Shown here: positions 1 to 7,815 of the stretch, one piece after another | Layout: each line of letters starts with the position of its first letter | How positions within the stretch are numbered: the stretch's first letter is position 1 | From: JAEDES01 sp964470055 | GTDB taxonomy: Bacteria > Bacillota_I > Bacilli_A > RF39 > UBA660 | Assembly: GCA_964470055.1 (NCBI GenBank) | Contig: CAYXZZ010000038.1 | Location: forward strand, 1 to 14,167 | Direction: 5' to 3' | Length of the DNA stretch: 14,167 nt | Made by a program: the position numbers and the translations under genes | The notes under the pieces: generated by a model | Database searches by the model: none | What the model was told of the DNA's origin: nothing | The model's input: only the letters and a program-made list of their open reading frames with translations

Positions 1-356
1 AATATTTTTTATTATTTAATTATACCATATATAATATATGTTTTTTTATTTAACTAAAATTTTATTTTTTTATTTGTAAATTAATATTTATATATTATTT
101 ATTATATTGTTGTTGCTTTGATTAAAGATATTTATTTTTTTAGACTATTTTAGACTATCACTTCTATATTTAATTTTGTTTAAGTTGATTTTAGTTAATT
201 TAGTTTTATCTTGATGGATAGTTCTTCATCTAAAATTATTAGGATGCATTTTAAGCAATTTAGATTCAAAAAGATGGATGATTATCTATCTCGATTTAAA
301 ATATTAAACTTGTATATTTTTTGTATTTTGATTCATTATAATAATGGAGGGATAAT
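1..356. other. AT-rich intergenic region without a recognisable gene
   Basis: This stretch is extremely rich in A and T, with long T runs, and I see no convincing coding sequence on either strand. It contains a direct repeat TAGACTAT (141-148 and 151-158) and an 8-bp inverted repeat with a 4-nt loop (272-279 with 284-291, one G-U pair). These lie upstream of the small cysteine-rich gene at 357. The hairpin has no T tract, so it is not an intrinsic terminator. It could be an operator or a leader structure, but nothing here proves a function. No clean -35/-10 pair could be assigned. Confidence 0.6.
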
Positions 357-584
357 ATGAGTAAAAAGAAAGTTAAAAGTAATTCTAATATAAAATGTAA
401 TGTGTCTTCTTGCAATTACAATAATTGTGAAGAGGGGACCTGTCAATTAGAAGAAGTATGTATTAGTTGTAGTTGTGATAATGATAAATGTCACGATGTT
501 TGTGAAACTGTGTGCCAAAGTTTTAAAGAGACACAGTCAAATATTAATGATAATGAGTATGAAGTACAATCAGATTCTGAGTAA
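357..584 (+). CDS. Small cysteine-rich DUF1540-like protein
   Basis: A 75-residue protein with ten cysteines (residues 14, 19, 24, 29, 35, 38, 40, 45, 49 and 53) and no signal peptide or membrane segment. The opening pattern, CNVSSCNYN followed by a spaced Cys and a hydrophobic strand, resembles the DUF1540 family of short Firmicute proteins. Those have unknown function and are presumed to bind metal through their cysteines. The tail after residue 57 is acidic and cysteine-free. The start is supported by a strong Shine-Dalgarno GGAGG (346-350), 6 nt before the ATG. The gene stands alone and ends directly on a terminator. Metal binding is inferred from the cysteine spacing. It could also be a disulfide-rich peptide, but the absence of a signal peptide argues against export. 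Confidence 0.8.
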   Translation: MSKKKVKSNSNIKCNVSSCNYNNCEEGTCQLEEVCISCSCDNDKCHDVCETVCQSFKETQSNINDNEYEVQSDSE

Positions 585-612
585 AAAAAGAGGGGATGCC
601 TCCCCTTTTTTA
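583..612. terminator. Bidirectional intrinsic terminator
   Basis: The stem AGGGGA (591-596) pairs with TCCCCT (601-606) around a TGCC loop. It is flanked by A-rich sequence on the left and a T run on the right, so it has a T tract on both strands. It can end the rightward gene at 357-584 and the leftward deoB transcript. It overlaps the TAA stop of the small gene. Confidence 0.85.
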
Positions 613-649
613 GTGATTTTTTATTTACGGCTTCTCTACTACACTACTC

Positions 650-1816
650 CTACTCTAGTTCATCTAAAATTGATTTTCCAATAGGAGGTAATTCAACATC
701 AAAATTATCTGCAATAGTGGCTCCAATATCAGCAAATGTTTCAAAAATTGGTAGGCGCTTATTTTTTTTAAAATTTCTACTATATAAGATTACTGGTACA
801 TTCTCTCTTGTGTGATCATTACCAGGGAATGTTGGATCATTTCCGTGATCAGCAGTTATTATTAATAAATCGTCTAATTCTAATTTATTTAAAATTATTG
901 GAATATCTACATCTAATTCTTCTATGGCATGGGCATATCCTTCGAAATCTCTGGTGTGCCCATATAATGTATCAAAATCGGCGAGATTAACCATACATAG
1001 TCCTGTAAATGACTTATCCATAATGTCTGTAAGCTTATTAATTGCTTCAGAATTTGATGAGGCTTTTATTAATTTATTAATGCCTTGTCCGTCAAAAATA
1101 TCGTTTATTTTACCAATACCTATTACATTATAACTGTTATCAAGTAAATTATCTAAAACGCTTCTAGCAGGTGGTTTGATTGCGAAATCTTTTCTACTTG
1201 TATGAAGAAATTTATATTTTCCAGGTGTACCGGTAAAAGGACGGGCAATTACTCTTCCTACTCTCCATTCATCTTTTAAAGTTAATGTTCTGATTTTTTC
1301 ACAGTATTGATGAAGTGTAGCGATTGGAATACTATCTTCATGAGCGGCAACTTGTAGGTCTGAATCGGCAGATGTATAGACAATTAATGAGCCATAACTT
1401 GCTTGACGTTCTCCTAATTCTTGAATGATTGAATCATCTGTACAGCATTTATTTCCAATAACTCTTCGTCCAGTTACTTGTTCGATACCGGCTAGAATAT
1501 CATAAGGAAAACCGCTATTAAAAGTTTTAAAGGGAATTTCATTTTTTATTCCCATCATTTCATAATGCCCATTTAAAGAATCTTTTCCGGCATTTATTGG
1601 TTTTGCAATTGTATAATAGGCCTCTACATTATCTGTTTCGTTCATGTTTAGAGTGTTCAAAAAACCTATCTTTTTTAAATTCGGAATAAACAAATCACAT
1701 TTTTCATTGATATGTCCTAATGTATTTGCTCCACCATCACCAAAATTTAATGCATCAGATGTTTCACCTACTCCTACTGAATCTAATACTATTAAAAATA
1801 TACGTTTAAATTTCAT
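650..1816 (-). CDS. deoB: Phosphopentomutase
   Basis: Interconverts ribose-1-phosphate and ribose-5-phosphate (and the deoxy forms) in nucleoside salvage. It is a cytosolic Mn-dependent enzyme of the alkaline-phosphatase superfamily. At 388 residues it has the normal length. Metal ligands align with the known ones: Asp12 (LDSVGVG), Asp282 and His287 (FDTLYGH), Asp323 and His324 (TADHG) and His335 (GNDHTRE). The start has a good GGAG Shine-Dalgarno. The gene follows xerD by 13 nt, and the ripX-drm (xerD-deoB) pair is also found in Bacillus subtilis. Two oddities: the catalytic Thr in the family motif GKDT is Ser80 here (GKDSLNGH), and the usual GNKPASGT segment reads GNKCCTDD (121-128). The identity is secure; the effect of these changes on activity is unknown. 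Confidence 0.96.
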   Translation of the reverse strand: MKFKRIFLIVLDSVGVGETSDALNFGDGGANTLGHINEKCDLFIPNLKKIGFLNTLNMNETDNVEAYYTIAKPINAGKDSLNGHYEMMGIKNEIPFKTFNSGFPYDILAGIEQVTGRRVIGNKCCTDDSIIQELGERQASYGSLIVYTSADSDLQVAAHEDSIPIATLHQYCEKIRTLTLKDEWRVGRVIARPFTGTPGKYKFLHTSRKDFAIKPPARSVLDNLLDNSYNVIGIGKINDIFDGQGINKLIKASSNSEAINKLTDIMDKSFTGLCMVNLADFDTLYGHTRDFEGYAHAIEELDVDIPIILNKLELDDLLIITADHGNDPTFPGNDHTRENVPVILYSRNFKKNKRLPIFETFADIGATIADNFDVELPPIGKSILDELE

Positions 1817-1829
1817 AGTTACATCTCCT

Positions 1830-2720
1830 TTATTTATGACTTCTAGGATGAAATTTATTATAGTCTTCTTTTACTTTATCATCACTTACTCGGGTATATA
1901 TTTTTGTTGTGGAAATATCGGCATGTCCCAACATCTCTTGAATACTTCTTAAATCGGCTCCACGATTAATTAAATGCGTAGCAAATGAGTGTCTAAGTGT
2001 GTGGGGTGATACTTCTTTATTTAAACCTTTTTCTTGTAAAATACTTTTTAAATTTTTAAAGAAACCTTGTCTTGTCATACCTTGACCGTGGTTATTTAAA
2101 AATAATTTGTTTGAAGTTTTTCCTTTTAACATTTCACGACGTTTTTCTAGATATAAATTTAAATAATAGATGCAATATTCTCCAAGAGGTACTTCTCTTT
2201 CTTTATTTCCTTTACCCATGATTCTGATAATACAATTTGTTAAATCAATGTCTGTAACATTTAAATTTACAATCTCACTTACTCGTAAACCAGTTCCGTA
2301 CATTAATTCTAACATAGCTTTATTACGATAGTCAAATACCGTATTTAGTGGTATATCAAGTAATTTATCAATATCTTCAACACTTAATGTTTTTGGAAGA
2401 GTTTTTCTTAATTTTGGTCTTTCGATGAATTCTGAAACGTCTGTTTTAACGAGATTTTGGCGTAATAAATATGTGTGGAAGTTTTTTATTACTGTTAAAT
2501 TATGGGCAATGGTTGTCGTTTTTTCTTTATCGTTTCGGTCTTTTAAAAAATCTTTTATGTTACTACTTTCTATTTCTTTTATTGAGGTAATATAGCGTTT
2601 TTTTAAAAAGTCACAATAGACATTAAGATCATTTTGGTATGAGGCGATTGTTCTATCACTTAAGCCTTTTTCAAAAGTACAGTAGTTTATAAAATCAGAG
2701 ATGGCATTTTCTATATTCAT
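1830..2720 (-). CDS. xerD: Site-specific tyrosine recombinase XerD
   Basis: Resolves chromosome dimers by cutting and rejoining DNA at dif-like sites through a 3'-phosphotyrosine intermediate. The N-terminal SAM-like core-binding domain (about 1-90) is followed by the catalytic domain. All six catalytic positions are visible: Arg146 (TGLRVSE), Lys170 (GKGNKER), His240 and Arg243 (HTLRHSFATH), His266 (LGHADIS) and Tyr275 (TTKIYTR). I chose the ATG at 2720, giving 296 residues, the usual XerD length: it has GGTGA 8 nt upstream, and the inferred transcript start falls near the upstream in-frame ATG at 2735. The longer 301-residue form is the alternative. Operon position before deoB matches a known Bacillus arrangement, and no phage genes are nearby, so this is the housekeeping enzyme rather than an integrase. 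Confidence 0.94.
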   Translation of the reverse strand: MNIENAISDFINYCTFEKGLSDRTIASYQNDLNVYCDFLKKRYITSIKEIESSNIKDFLKDRNDKEKTTTIAHNLTVIKNFHTYLLRQNLVKTDVSEFIERPKLRKTLPKTLSVEDIDKLLDIPLNTVFDYRNKAMLELMYGTGLRVSEIVNLNVTDIDLTNCIIRIMGKGNKEREVPLGEYCIYYLNLYLEKRREMLKGKTSNKLFLNNHGQGMTRQGFFKNLKSILQEKGLNKEVSPHTLRHSFATHLINRGADLRSIQEMLGHADISTTKIYTRVSDDKVKEDYNKFHPRSHK

Positions 2721-2739
2721 ACTATTATTCACCATTAAT

Positions 2740-2768
2740 ATTATATATTAAAATGGAAAATAAAACAA
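2740..2768 (-). promoter_or_regulatory. Sigma-A type promoter of xerD-deoB
   Basis: Reading leftward, TTGTTT (2768-2763) is followed by a 17-nt spacer and a perfect TATAAT (2745-2740). The predicted transcript start is near 2733, immediately at the GGTGA Shine-Dalgarno (2733-2729). This leaves almost no leader and disfavours the ATG at 2735 as the start codon. Confidence 0.75.
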
Positions 2769-2804
2769 CTTTTGAAGTAATAGGTAGATATCCAAATAAA
2801 AGTT

Positions 2805-2813
2805 TGATAAAAT
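2805..2813 (+). promoter_or_regulatory. Possible extended -10 promoter of rarA
   Basis: TGATAAAAT (2805-2813) matches an extended -10 element (TGn plus TAAAAT) and lies 7 nt before the GGTGAT Shine-Dalgarno (2821-2826). I find no convincing -35 box at 16-18 nt. The call rests on position in the divergent xerD/rarA gap and on the extended TG. Confidence 0.4.
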
Positions 2814-2830
2814 AAATGTTGGTGATATAA

Positions 2831-4057
2831 ATGAGTAAACCTTTGGCTTTAAAACTGGCTCCAAACTCTTTGAATGAGGTTATTGGACAAAAACATTTAA
2901 TTGGTGATGGGAAAATTATTACTAATTTGGTTAAAAATAAAAAGTTATTTTCTATGATATTATATGGAAAACCAGGAATTGGAAAGACTTCTATTGCGAA
3001 TGCATTGATTAAAGATATGGGTGTTAGACATAGATTTTTAAATGCAACTACTAATTCAAAAAAAGATTTAGATGTGGTGATTGAAGAGGCTAAAATGTAT
3101 GGGGAAATGGTTTTGGTGATGGATGAGATTCATAGACTTCATAAGGATAAGCAAGATGTTTTATTACCGCAATTGGAAAGTGGTTTGATTACTTTAATTG
3201 GTATGACTACTTCTAATCCGTATCATGCAATTAATCCGGCTATTAGAAGTAGATGTCAATTATTTGAACTTCATGAATTAGAACAAAGTGATATTATCGA
3301 GGGGCTTAATAAGGCTATAAAACATCCTGATTTAGAGGGAATTGAAATTGATGAGGAAAGTATTAAATTGATTGCAAAACTCTCTGGAAATGACCTTAGA
3401 TATGCTTATAATTTGTTAGAGATTGCTTTTTATTCTACAGATGACAAAAAAATATCTGAAGAGAAAATTAGAATGATTAATAGTAAACCTGTTTTTTTCT
3501 CAGATAAAGATGGTGATGGACATTACGATGTTTTAAGTGGTTTCCAAAAATCTATTCGTGGTAGTGATGTTGATGCGGCGTTACATTACTTAGCAAGACT
3601 AATTGCTGAGGGGGATCTTGATTCAATATATCGTAGAATGAGTGTTATTGCCTATGAGGATATTGGACTGGCAAATCCGGCTATTGGTCCAAGAGTTGAT
3701 GCGGCTATTAATGCAGCAGAAAGAGTTGGTTTGCCTGAGGCGAGAATTCCTTTAGGAGAAATTATAGTTGAAATGGCACTTTCTCCGAAAAGTAATACGG
3801 CTCATGTTGCATTGGATAATGCACTTTTGGATATAGAAAATGGAAATGTCGGAAGTATACCTGCTCATATAAAGACTGATTCAGAAGATTATAAATATCC
3901 ACATGATTATAAGGGGGCATATGTTATACAACAATATCTTCCTGATAAAATTAAAAATAAAAAGTATTATTTTCCTAAAGATATTGGTTATGAAAAACAA
4001 ATTAAAGAGATATATGATAAGTTAGAAAAAATTAAAAATGCGCAAAATAAAAAGTAG
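2831..4057 (+). CDS. rarA: Replication-associated recombination protein A (RarA/MgsA), AAA+ ATPase
   Basis: A clamp-loader-like AAA+ ATPase of the RarA/MgsA/WRNIP1 family that acts at stalled or damaged replication forks. Visible features are Walker A GKPGIGKT (46-53), Walker B LVMDEIHRL with Asp98 and Glu99, a sensor-1-like TTSNP (Asn129) and the Arg pair AIRSRCQ (139-141) expected for the arginine finger. The family C-terminal tetramerisation region includes SVIAYEDIGLANP and the segment near RVGLPEARIPL. At 408 residues it is close to the usual 420-450. The start is supported by GGTGAT 4 nt before the ATG. It is a single-gene unit, divergent from xerD, with a terminator overlapping its stop codon. 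The homology is strong throughout, so confidence is high. Confidence 0.96.
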   Translation: MSKPLALKLAPNSLNEVIGQKHLIGDGKIITNLVKNKKLFSMILYGKPGIGKTSIANALIKDMGVRHRFLNATTNSKKDLDVVIEEAKMYGEMVLVMDEIHRLHKDKQDVLLPQLESGLITLIGMTTSNPYHAINPAIRSRCQLFELHELEQSDIIEGLNKAIKHPDLEGIEIDEESIKLIAKLSGNDLRYAYNLLEIAFYSTDDKKISEEKIRMINSKPVFFSDKDGDGHYDVLSGFQKSIRGSDVDAALHYLARLIAEGDLDSIYRRMSVIAYEDIGLANPAIGPRVDAAINAAERVGLPEARIPLGEIIVEMALSPKSNTAHVALDNALLDIENGNVGSIPAHIKTDSEDYKYPHDYKGAYVIQQYLPDKIKNKKYYFPKDIGYEKQIKEIYDKLEKIKNAQNKK

Positions 4058-4092
4058 ATTTCATTTATGTTGATTTCTACTTTTTGATTTTG
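4049..4092 (+). terminator. Intrinsic terminator of rarA
   Basis: A perfect 10-bp stem, AAAAAGTAGA (4049-4058) with TCTACTTTTT (4076-4085), is followed by a T-rich tail. The left arm contains the rarA TAG stop (4055-4057), so the stem overlaps the end of the gene. Confidence 0.75.
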
Positions 4093-4159
4093 ATATTTGA
4101 TTAATTAATAAGATCTTAGTATTATGCAATTTTTTATTTATTACTACTCCTACTCTATT

Positions 4160-4205
4160 GAATTAAAAACATATAAATTGTATAAATTTTACAACTTATA
4201 TGTTT
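4160..4205 (-). terminator. Intrinsic terminator of the alaS-holA operon
   Basis: On the minus strand a 15-bp inverted repeat (4205-4191 with 4181-4167) is fully paired if one G-U pair is allowed. It has a 9-nt AT loop and is followed by TTTTTAATT. The same stem has an A-C mismatch in plus-strand RNA, which suggests leftward use. The holA TAA stop (4198-4196) lies inside the first arm. Confidence 0.75.
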
Positions 4206-5131
4206 AATATAAATAATTCTATTAATGAATTAGGATCGATATCAGTTGTTTTTATTTGAATGTCTATTTCTTGAAGTTTGATCATTAATTCTAGGAGTTC
4301 TTTTGCTGTATAGTAGCGTGTTAATTCAGCTGTTTTTTGAATTCTAAATGGTTTTTCTCCTAGAGTGGTTGCTATTTCGTTAGAACGCATACCTTTATCT
4401 TCTAAAACTTTAACTTGATACATAATTCTTATTTGGCTTGCAAGAAGACCAATAATATTTAATGGTTCAATATTATAGTTTAATAGCTCTTTATACTTTA
4501 ATAGGGCTTCTTTTTTATTTCTTTCGGCTAAAGTTCTAGAAAAAGAAAACGTTAAATCAGTTGAATCGCCTAATTTTTCAATGCATATTTCTTCAATATC
4601 TTGTTTAGTTATTTCTTTTTCATCAAATTTGTATGTTTTTAATTTTAGACATTCATTTTTTAATTTTGTAATATCATCTTTACAATATTCTATTAATAAA
4701 TTTAATACCCCCGATGAAAGCTTGTAGTCTTTTAATTCTTTTTTGGCAAAATCAAGTGGATTCATTGTGACTTCAATATATGTACATTTTTTCTTTAATT
4801 CTTTTGTAATTTTTAAAGTGTTATTTAATTTTCTACTAGTAATAAATAGTAAATTATCTGTATTAGGACTATCTAAATACTGGTATAAATGTTTTAAGTC
4901 TTTTTGAAATTCTTCTTGATTTAGAGTTTCTATATTTTTAATGATAATAACTTTTTTGCTTGTTAGAAAACTATAGGTATCTAAGTCTTCTAAGGCTTTT
5001 TCTAAAAGTGTTTCTTCTAAATCATAGATAGAAATAGCTGAATTTTGGAAGGAATTCTTCTTTACTAGTTCAGCTATTTCATTTTGAATAGATAAGTAAT
5101 CCGGACTTTCTAATAAATAATTATTATTCAT
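4196..5131 (-). CDS. holA: DNA polymerase III subunit delta
   Basis: The delta subunit opens the beta sliding clamp within the clamp-loader complex. The best family marks are in the C-terminal half, especially LLASQIRIMYQVKVLEDKG and the following EIATTLGEKPFRIQKT, which match the collar region of bacterial HolA/YqeN. The middle keeps the LLFITSRKLN region of the AAA-like fold without catalytic Walker motifs, as expected for delta. At 311 residues it is shorter than the roughly 340 of Bacillus homologues, and its N-terminus (NNYLLESPDYL) is a weak match to the usual start. The ATG overlaps the alaS stop by 8 nt (ATGAATAA), with little Shine-Dalgarno, so translational coupling to alaS is likely. 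It is last in the T-box operon. Confidence 0.9.
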   Translation of the reverse strand: MNNNYLLESPDYLSIQNEIAELVKKNSFQNSAISIYDLEETLLEKALEDLDTYSFLTSKKVIIIKNIETLNQEEFQKDLKHLYQYLDSPNTDNLLFITSRKLNNTLKITKELKKKCTYIEVTMNPLDFAKKELKDYKLSSGVLNLLIEYCKDDITKLKNECLKLKTYKFDEKEITKQDIEEICIEKLGDSTDLTFSFSRTLAERNKKEALLKYKELLNYNIEPLNIIGLLASQIRIMYQVKVLEDKGMRSNEIATTLGEKPFRIQKTAELTRYYTAKELLELMIKLQEIDIQIKTTDIDPNSLIELFILNI

Positions 5132-7814
5132 TACGAAGTACTTTCTCTATATGTTCATATATTTTGTCGAGTGCTTCTGTTGTTTTTCCTCCACCTTGAG
5201 CAAAGGTTGGACTTCCACCACCGTTACCATCACTTGATATTGAGGCATCTTTTACGATTAGACCTGCGTTTATTCTACTTGTACTACGTGCTAAGAAATT
5301 AATACTTCCGTTATCTTTAATATTTACAAAGAATACAAAACATTCACCAACTTTATTTACTAAACTATCCGCAACAGATTTTAAAAGATTGATATCTTTA
5401 TTGTGTACTTCCATAATGATACCCATTGTTCCATTATAATCTTTTAGATGTTCTAAATAAATGTCTAGATTTTCTAGAGTTTGCTTTTCTTTTAATTCAA
5501 AATATTTCTTTTCTAATTCTTTTACTTCTTGTTGGATATATTGAAGTTCATTTTTATTGAAAATAATGTCTTTATATGAAGTTGATTTAGAATTATCAAT
5601 ATCAACGTTAAATTCTAATTTTATACCATTATTGCGTGCTTCTTCTAAAATCTCACGGGCTTTCATTAATAATTTAATCATTTCATCATTATAAGGTTTT
5701 ATGATGTTATATAAAGTTGATTCAATTCTATCACCAGTTGCTGCTTCAATACGGTAGATATTTGAACCTTTGGATTCACATGATGAGATTGCTAAAGAAT
5801 TAATATCTTTAGTGTTAGTGGCATGTGTACCACCGCATAATTCGATAGATTTACCAATTTTTACAACACGAACTGTTTCACCATATTTTTCACTAAATAA
5901 TGCCATGGCACCTAATTGTTTGGCTTTATCAAGAGGCATGATTTCAGTAGATACGATTAATTCTTCCTTAATCATGTCATTAGCAAATTGTTCTACTTCT
6001 AAAAGTTTTTCATCAGTCATTTTACCAGAATATGTGAAGTCAAAGCGTAGTTTTTCATCATCTACATAACTTCCTGCTTGATGAATTGAATTAGATACTA
6101 CTTGTTGAAGAGAATGTTGTAAGATATGAACGCTTGAATGGTTACATTCAATTTTTTTACGACGATCTTTATCAATTACTAGTTCGCATTCATCACCGAT
6201 TGAAATAGTTCCATCTAATAGTTTAACTTTATGAATATGTTGACTGTTTGGCCCTTTAAATACTTCTAAAACTCTTGCTTTGAAATTTTTACCAACAATC
6301 ATACCTGTGTCTGAAACTTGGCCACCGGATTCAGCGTAAAAACAAGTTCTATTAACGGCAATGTAGCAATCATGATCAATTGTAGATACTATTTCATCTT
6401 TAGAGAAAATGGCCAAAATATTTGATTTTAAACGATAAATTCCATAAACAAATTGAGACTCATCTTTGAAATCTAATAGAACTTTTTTTTGAGAGGCCAT
6501 TTGGGTTTTATTTTTTGCATTTTTCTTGGCTAATTCTTTTTGAGCAGCCATATACTTATCAAATTCTTCTTTTGAAACTTTATATCCTAATTCAGATAAA
6601 TATTCTTCTGTTAATTCAAATGGGAACCCATATGTATCATATAATTTAAAGGCTTCTTCTCCGCTAATATATCCGTCATGAGACTCTTTTACTAGTTCTT
6701 TTAAGCGTCTTTCGCCGGCTTCTAGAGTTTTTAAGAATAGTTTTTCTTCTTCTAATACTGTTGCTTCAACGATTGGACGTTTTTCTAATAAATATGGATA
6801 TGCATCATTCATAACGTCTACTACATCAGAAACAATTTTATACATAAATGGTTCTTTGAACCCTAAGTGTTTTCCAAAACGAACACTACGACGTAGTAAT
6901 CTTCTTAGTACATAACCACGACCAACGTTTTCGAAACAGGCACCATCTGCTAGAGCGAAAGTAATAGCACGAATGTGATCGGCGATGATTTTATATTCTT
7001 TTTGACCTGTATATTTGGCATTTGATAATTCTTCGATGTGGGTAATTATTGGTTTAAAAAGATCTGTTTCAAAGTTAGAATCAACATTCTGGAAGATACA
7101 ACACCATCTTTCTAGACCGGCTCCAGTATCGATGTTTTTGCTTGGAAGTTCTTGATAGTTTTCTCTAGGTACACCCTCTTTAGAATTGAATTGAGAGAAA
7201 ACATTGTTCCAGATTTCGACATAGCGTTCTTGATCTTCATCTTTTCTAAATCTTGCTAGGGCATCGCCTGTTTTATCATAGGCTACTCCTCTATCGAAGA
7301 AGATTTCAGAATCTGGTCCACATGGGCCTTCTCCTATTTCCCAGAAATTACCATCTAAAGGGATGATGTGTGATTCATCTAAACCTACTTCTATCCATCT
7401 TTTTTTTGCTTCTTCATCATTAGAATAGATGGTTACATAAAGTAAGTTTTTATCAATAGCAAAATATTCAGGTGATGTTAGTAGTTCAAAGGCAAAAGCG
7501 ATTGCTTCATTTTTAAAATAGTCCCCTACTGAGAAATTTCCCATCATTTCGAAGAATGTTTGATGTCTTTTAGTTACTCCAACATTTTCGATATCGTTAG
7601 TACGAATACACTTTTGTATACTCATTAAGCGTCTTGATTCTGGTACTTCTGTTCCGTCAAAATATTTTTTTAATGGTGTTACACCTGCATTTACCCATAA
7701 TAGACTATCATCATTAATTGGAACTAATGGGGCACTTTCAAATAGTTTATGTCCTTTTTCTTTAAAAAATTTAAACCATGTATTACGAATTTCGTTATGG
7801 CTCATGTACTTCAT
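5124..7814 (-). CDS. alaS: Alanine-tRNA ligase
   Basis: Charges tRNA-Ala with alanine and edits mischarged Ser or Gly. The class II catalytic domain spans roughly residues 1-350 (KRHQTFFEMMGNFSVGDYFK region). The editing domain has both zinc motifs, HSSVH (His559, His563) and CGGTH (Cys660, His664). The C-Ala domain ends with the glycine-rich GGGSPTFAQGGGK. I start at 7814 (MKYMSHNEIRNTW), which gives 896 residues and matches the N-terminus of other AlaRS. It has AAGGAG 9 nt upstream, inside the end of the preceding gene. An extra 11 residues from an ATG at 7847 are possible but unlikely. One nucleotide separates it from the upstream kinase-like gene. The T-box at about 8937-9110 reads GCU (Ala), which points to this gene as the main regulatory target. 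Confidence 0.98.
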   Translation of the reverse strand: MKYMSHNEIRNTWFKFFKEKGHKLFESAPLVPINDDSLLWVNAGVTPLKKYFDGTEVPESRRLMSIQKCIRTNDIENVGVTKRHQTFFEMMGNFSVGDYFKNEAIAFAFELLTSPEYFAIDKNLLYVTIYSNDEEAKKRWIEVGLDESHIIPLDGNFWEIGEGPCGPDSEIFFDRGVAYDKTGDALARFRKDEDQERYVEIWNNVFSQFNSKEGVPRENYQELPSKNIDTGAGLERWCCIFQNVDSNFETDLFKPIITHIEELSNAKYTGQKEYKIIADHIRAITFALADGACFENVGRGYVLRRLLRRSVRFGKHLGFKEPFMYKIVSDVVDVMNDAYPYLLEKRPIVEATVLEEEKLFLKTLEAGERRLKELVKESHDGYISGEEAFKLYDTYGFPFELTEEYLSELGYKVSKEEFDKYMAAQKELAKKNAKNKTQMASQKKVLLDFKDESQFVYGIYRLKSNILAIFSKDEIVSTIDHDCYIAVNRTCFYAESGGQVSDTGMIVGKNFKARVLEVFKGPNSQHIHKVKLLDGTISIGDECELVIDKDRRKKIECNHSSVHILQHSLQQVVSNSIHQAGSYVDDEKLRFDFTYSGKMTDEKLLEVEQFANDMIKEELIVSTEIMPLDKAKQLGAMALFSEKYGETVRVVKIGKSIELCGGTHATNTKDINSLAISSCESKGSNIYRIEAATGDRIESTLYNIIKPYNDEMIKLLMKAREILEEARNNGIKLEFNVDIDNSKSTSYKDIIFNKNELQYIQQEVKELEKKYFELKEKQTLENLDIYLEHLKDYNGTMGIIMEVHNKDINLLKSVADSLVNKVGECFVFFVNIKDNGSINFLARSTSRINAGLIVKDASISSDGNGGGSPTFAQGGGKTTEALDKIYEHIEKVLRNE

Positions 7815-7815
7815 T

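Noticed and set aside
337..342. TATAAT as the -10 box of the 357-584 gene
   Set aside because: It ends 3 nt before GGAGG, so the transcript would begin inside or after the Shine-Dalgarno, and no -35 box fits at 16-18 nt.
475..684. Open frame of 69 codons on the plus strand overlapping the small cysteine-rich gene
   Set aside because: It runs through the terminator and into deoB antisense, has no Shine-Dalgarno and resembles no family.
1644..1952. Plus-strand open frame of 102 codons across the deoB/xerD junction
   Set aside because: It is antisense to two well-supported genes and is a shadow of their codon pattern.
1830..2720. Tyrosine recombinase as a phage or island integrase
   Set aside because: Length, motifs and pairing with deoB fit housekeeping XerD, and no att repeats, tRNA target or phage genes are seen.
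5770..6069. Plus-strand open frame of 99 codons inside alaS
   Set aside because: It is antisense to the conserved editing domain of alaS, with no ribosome site.
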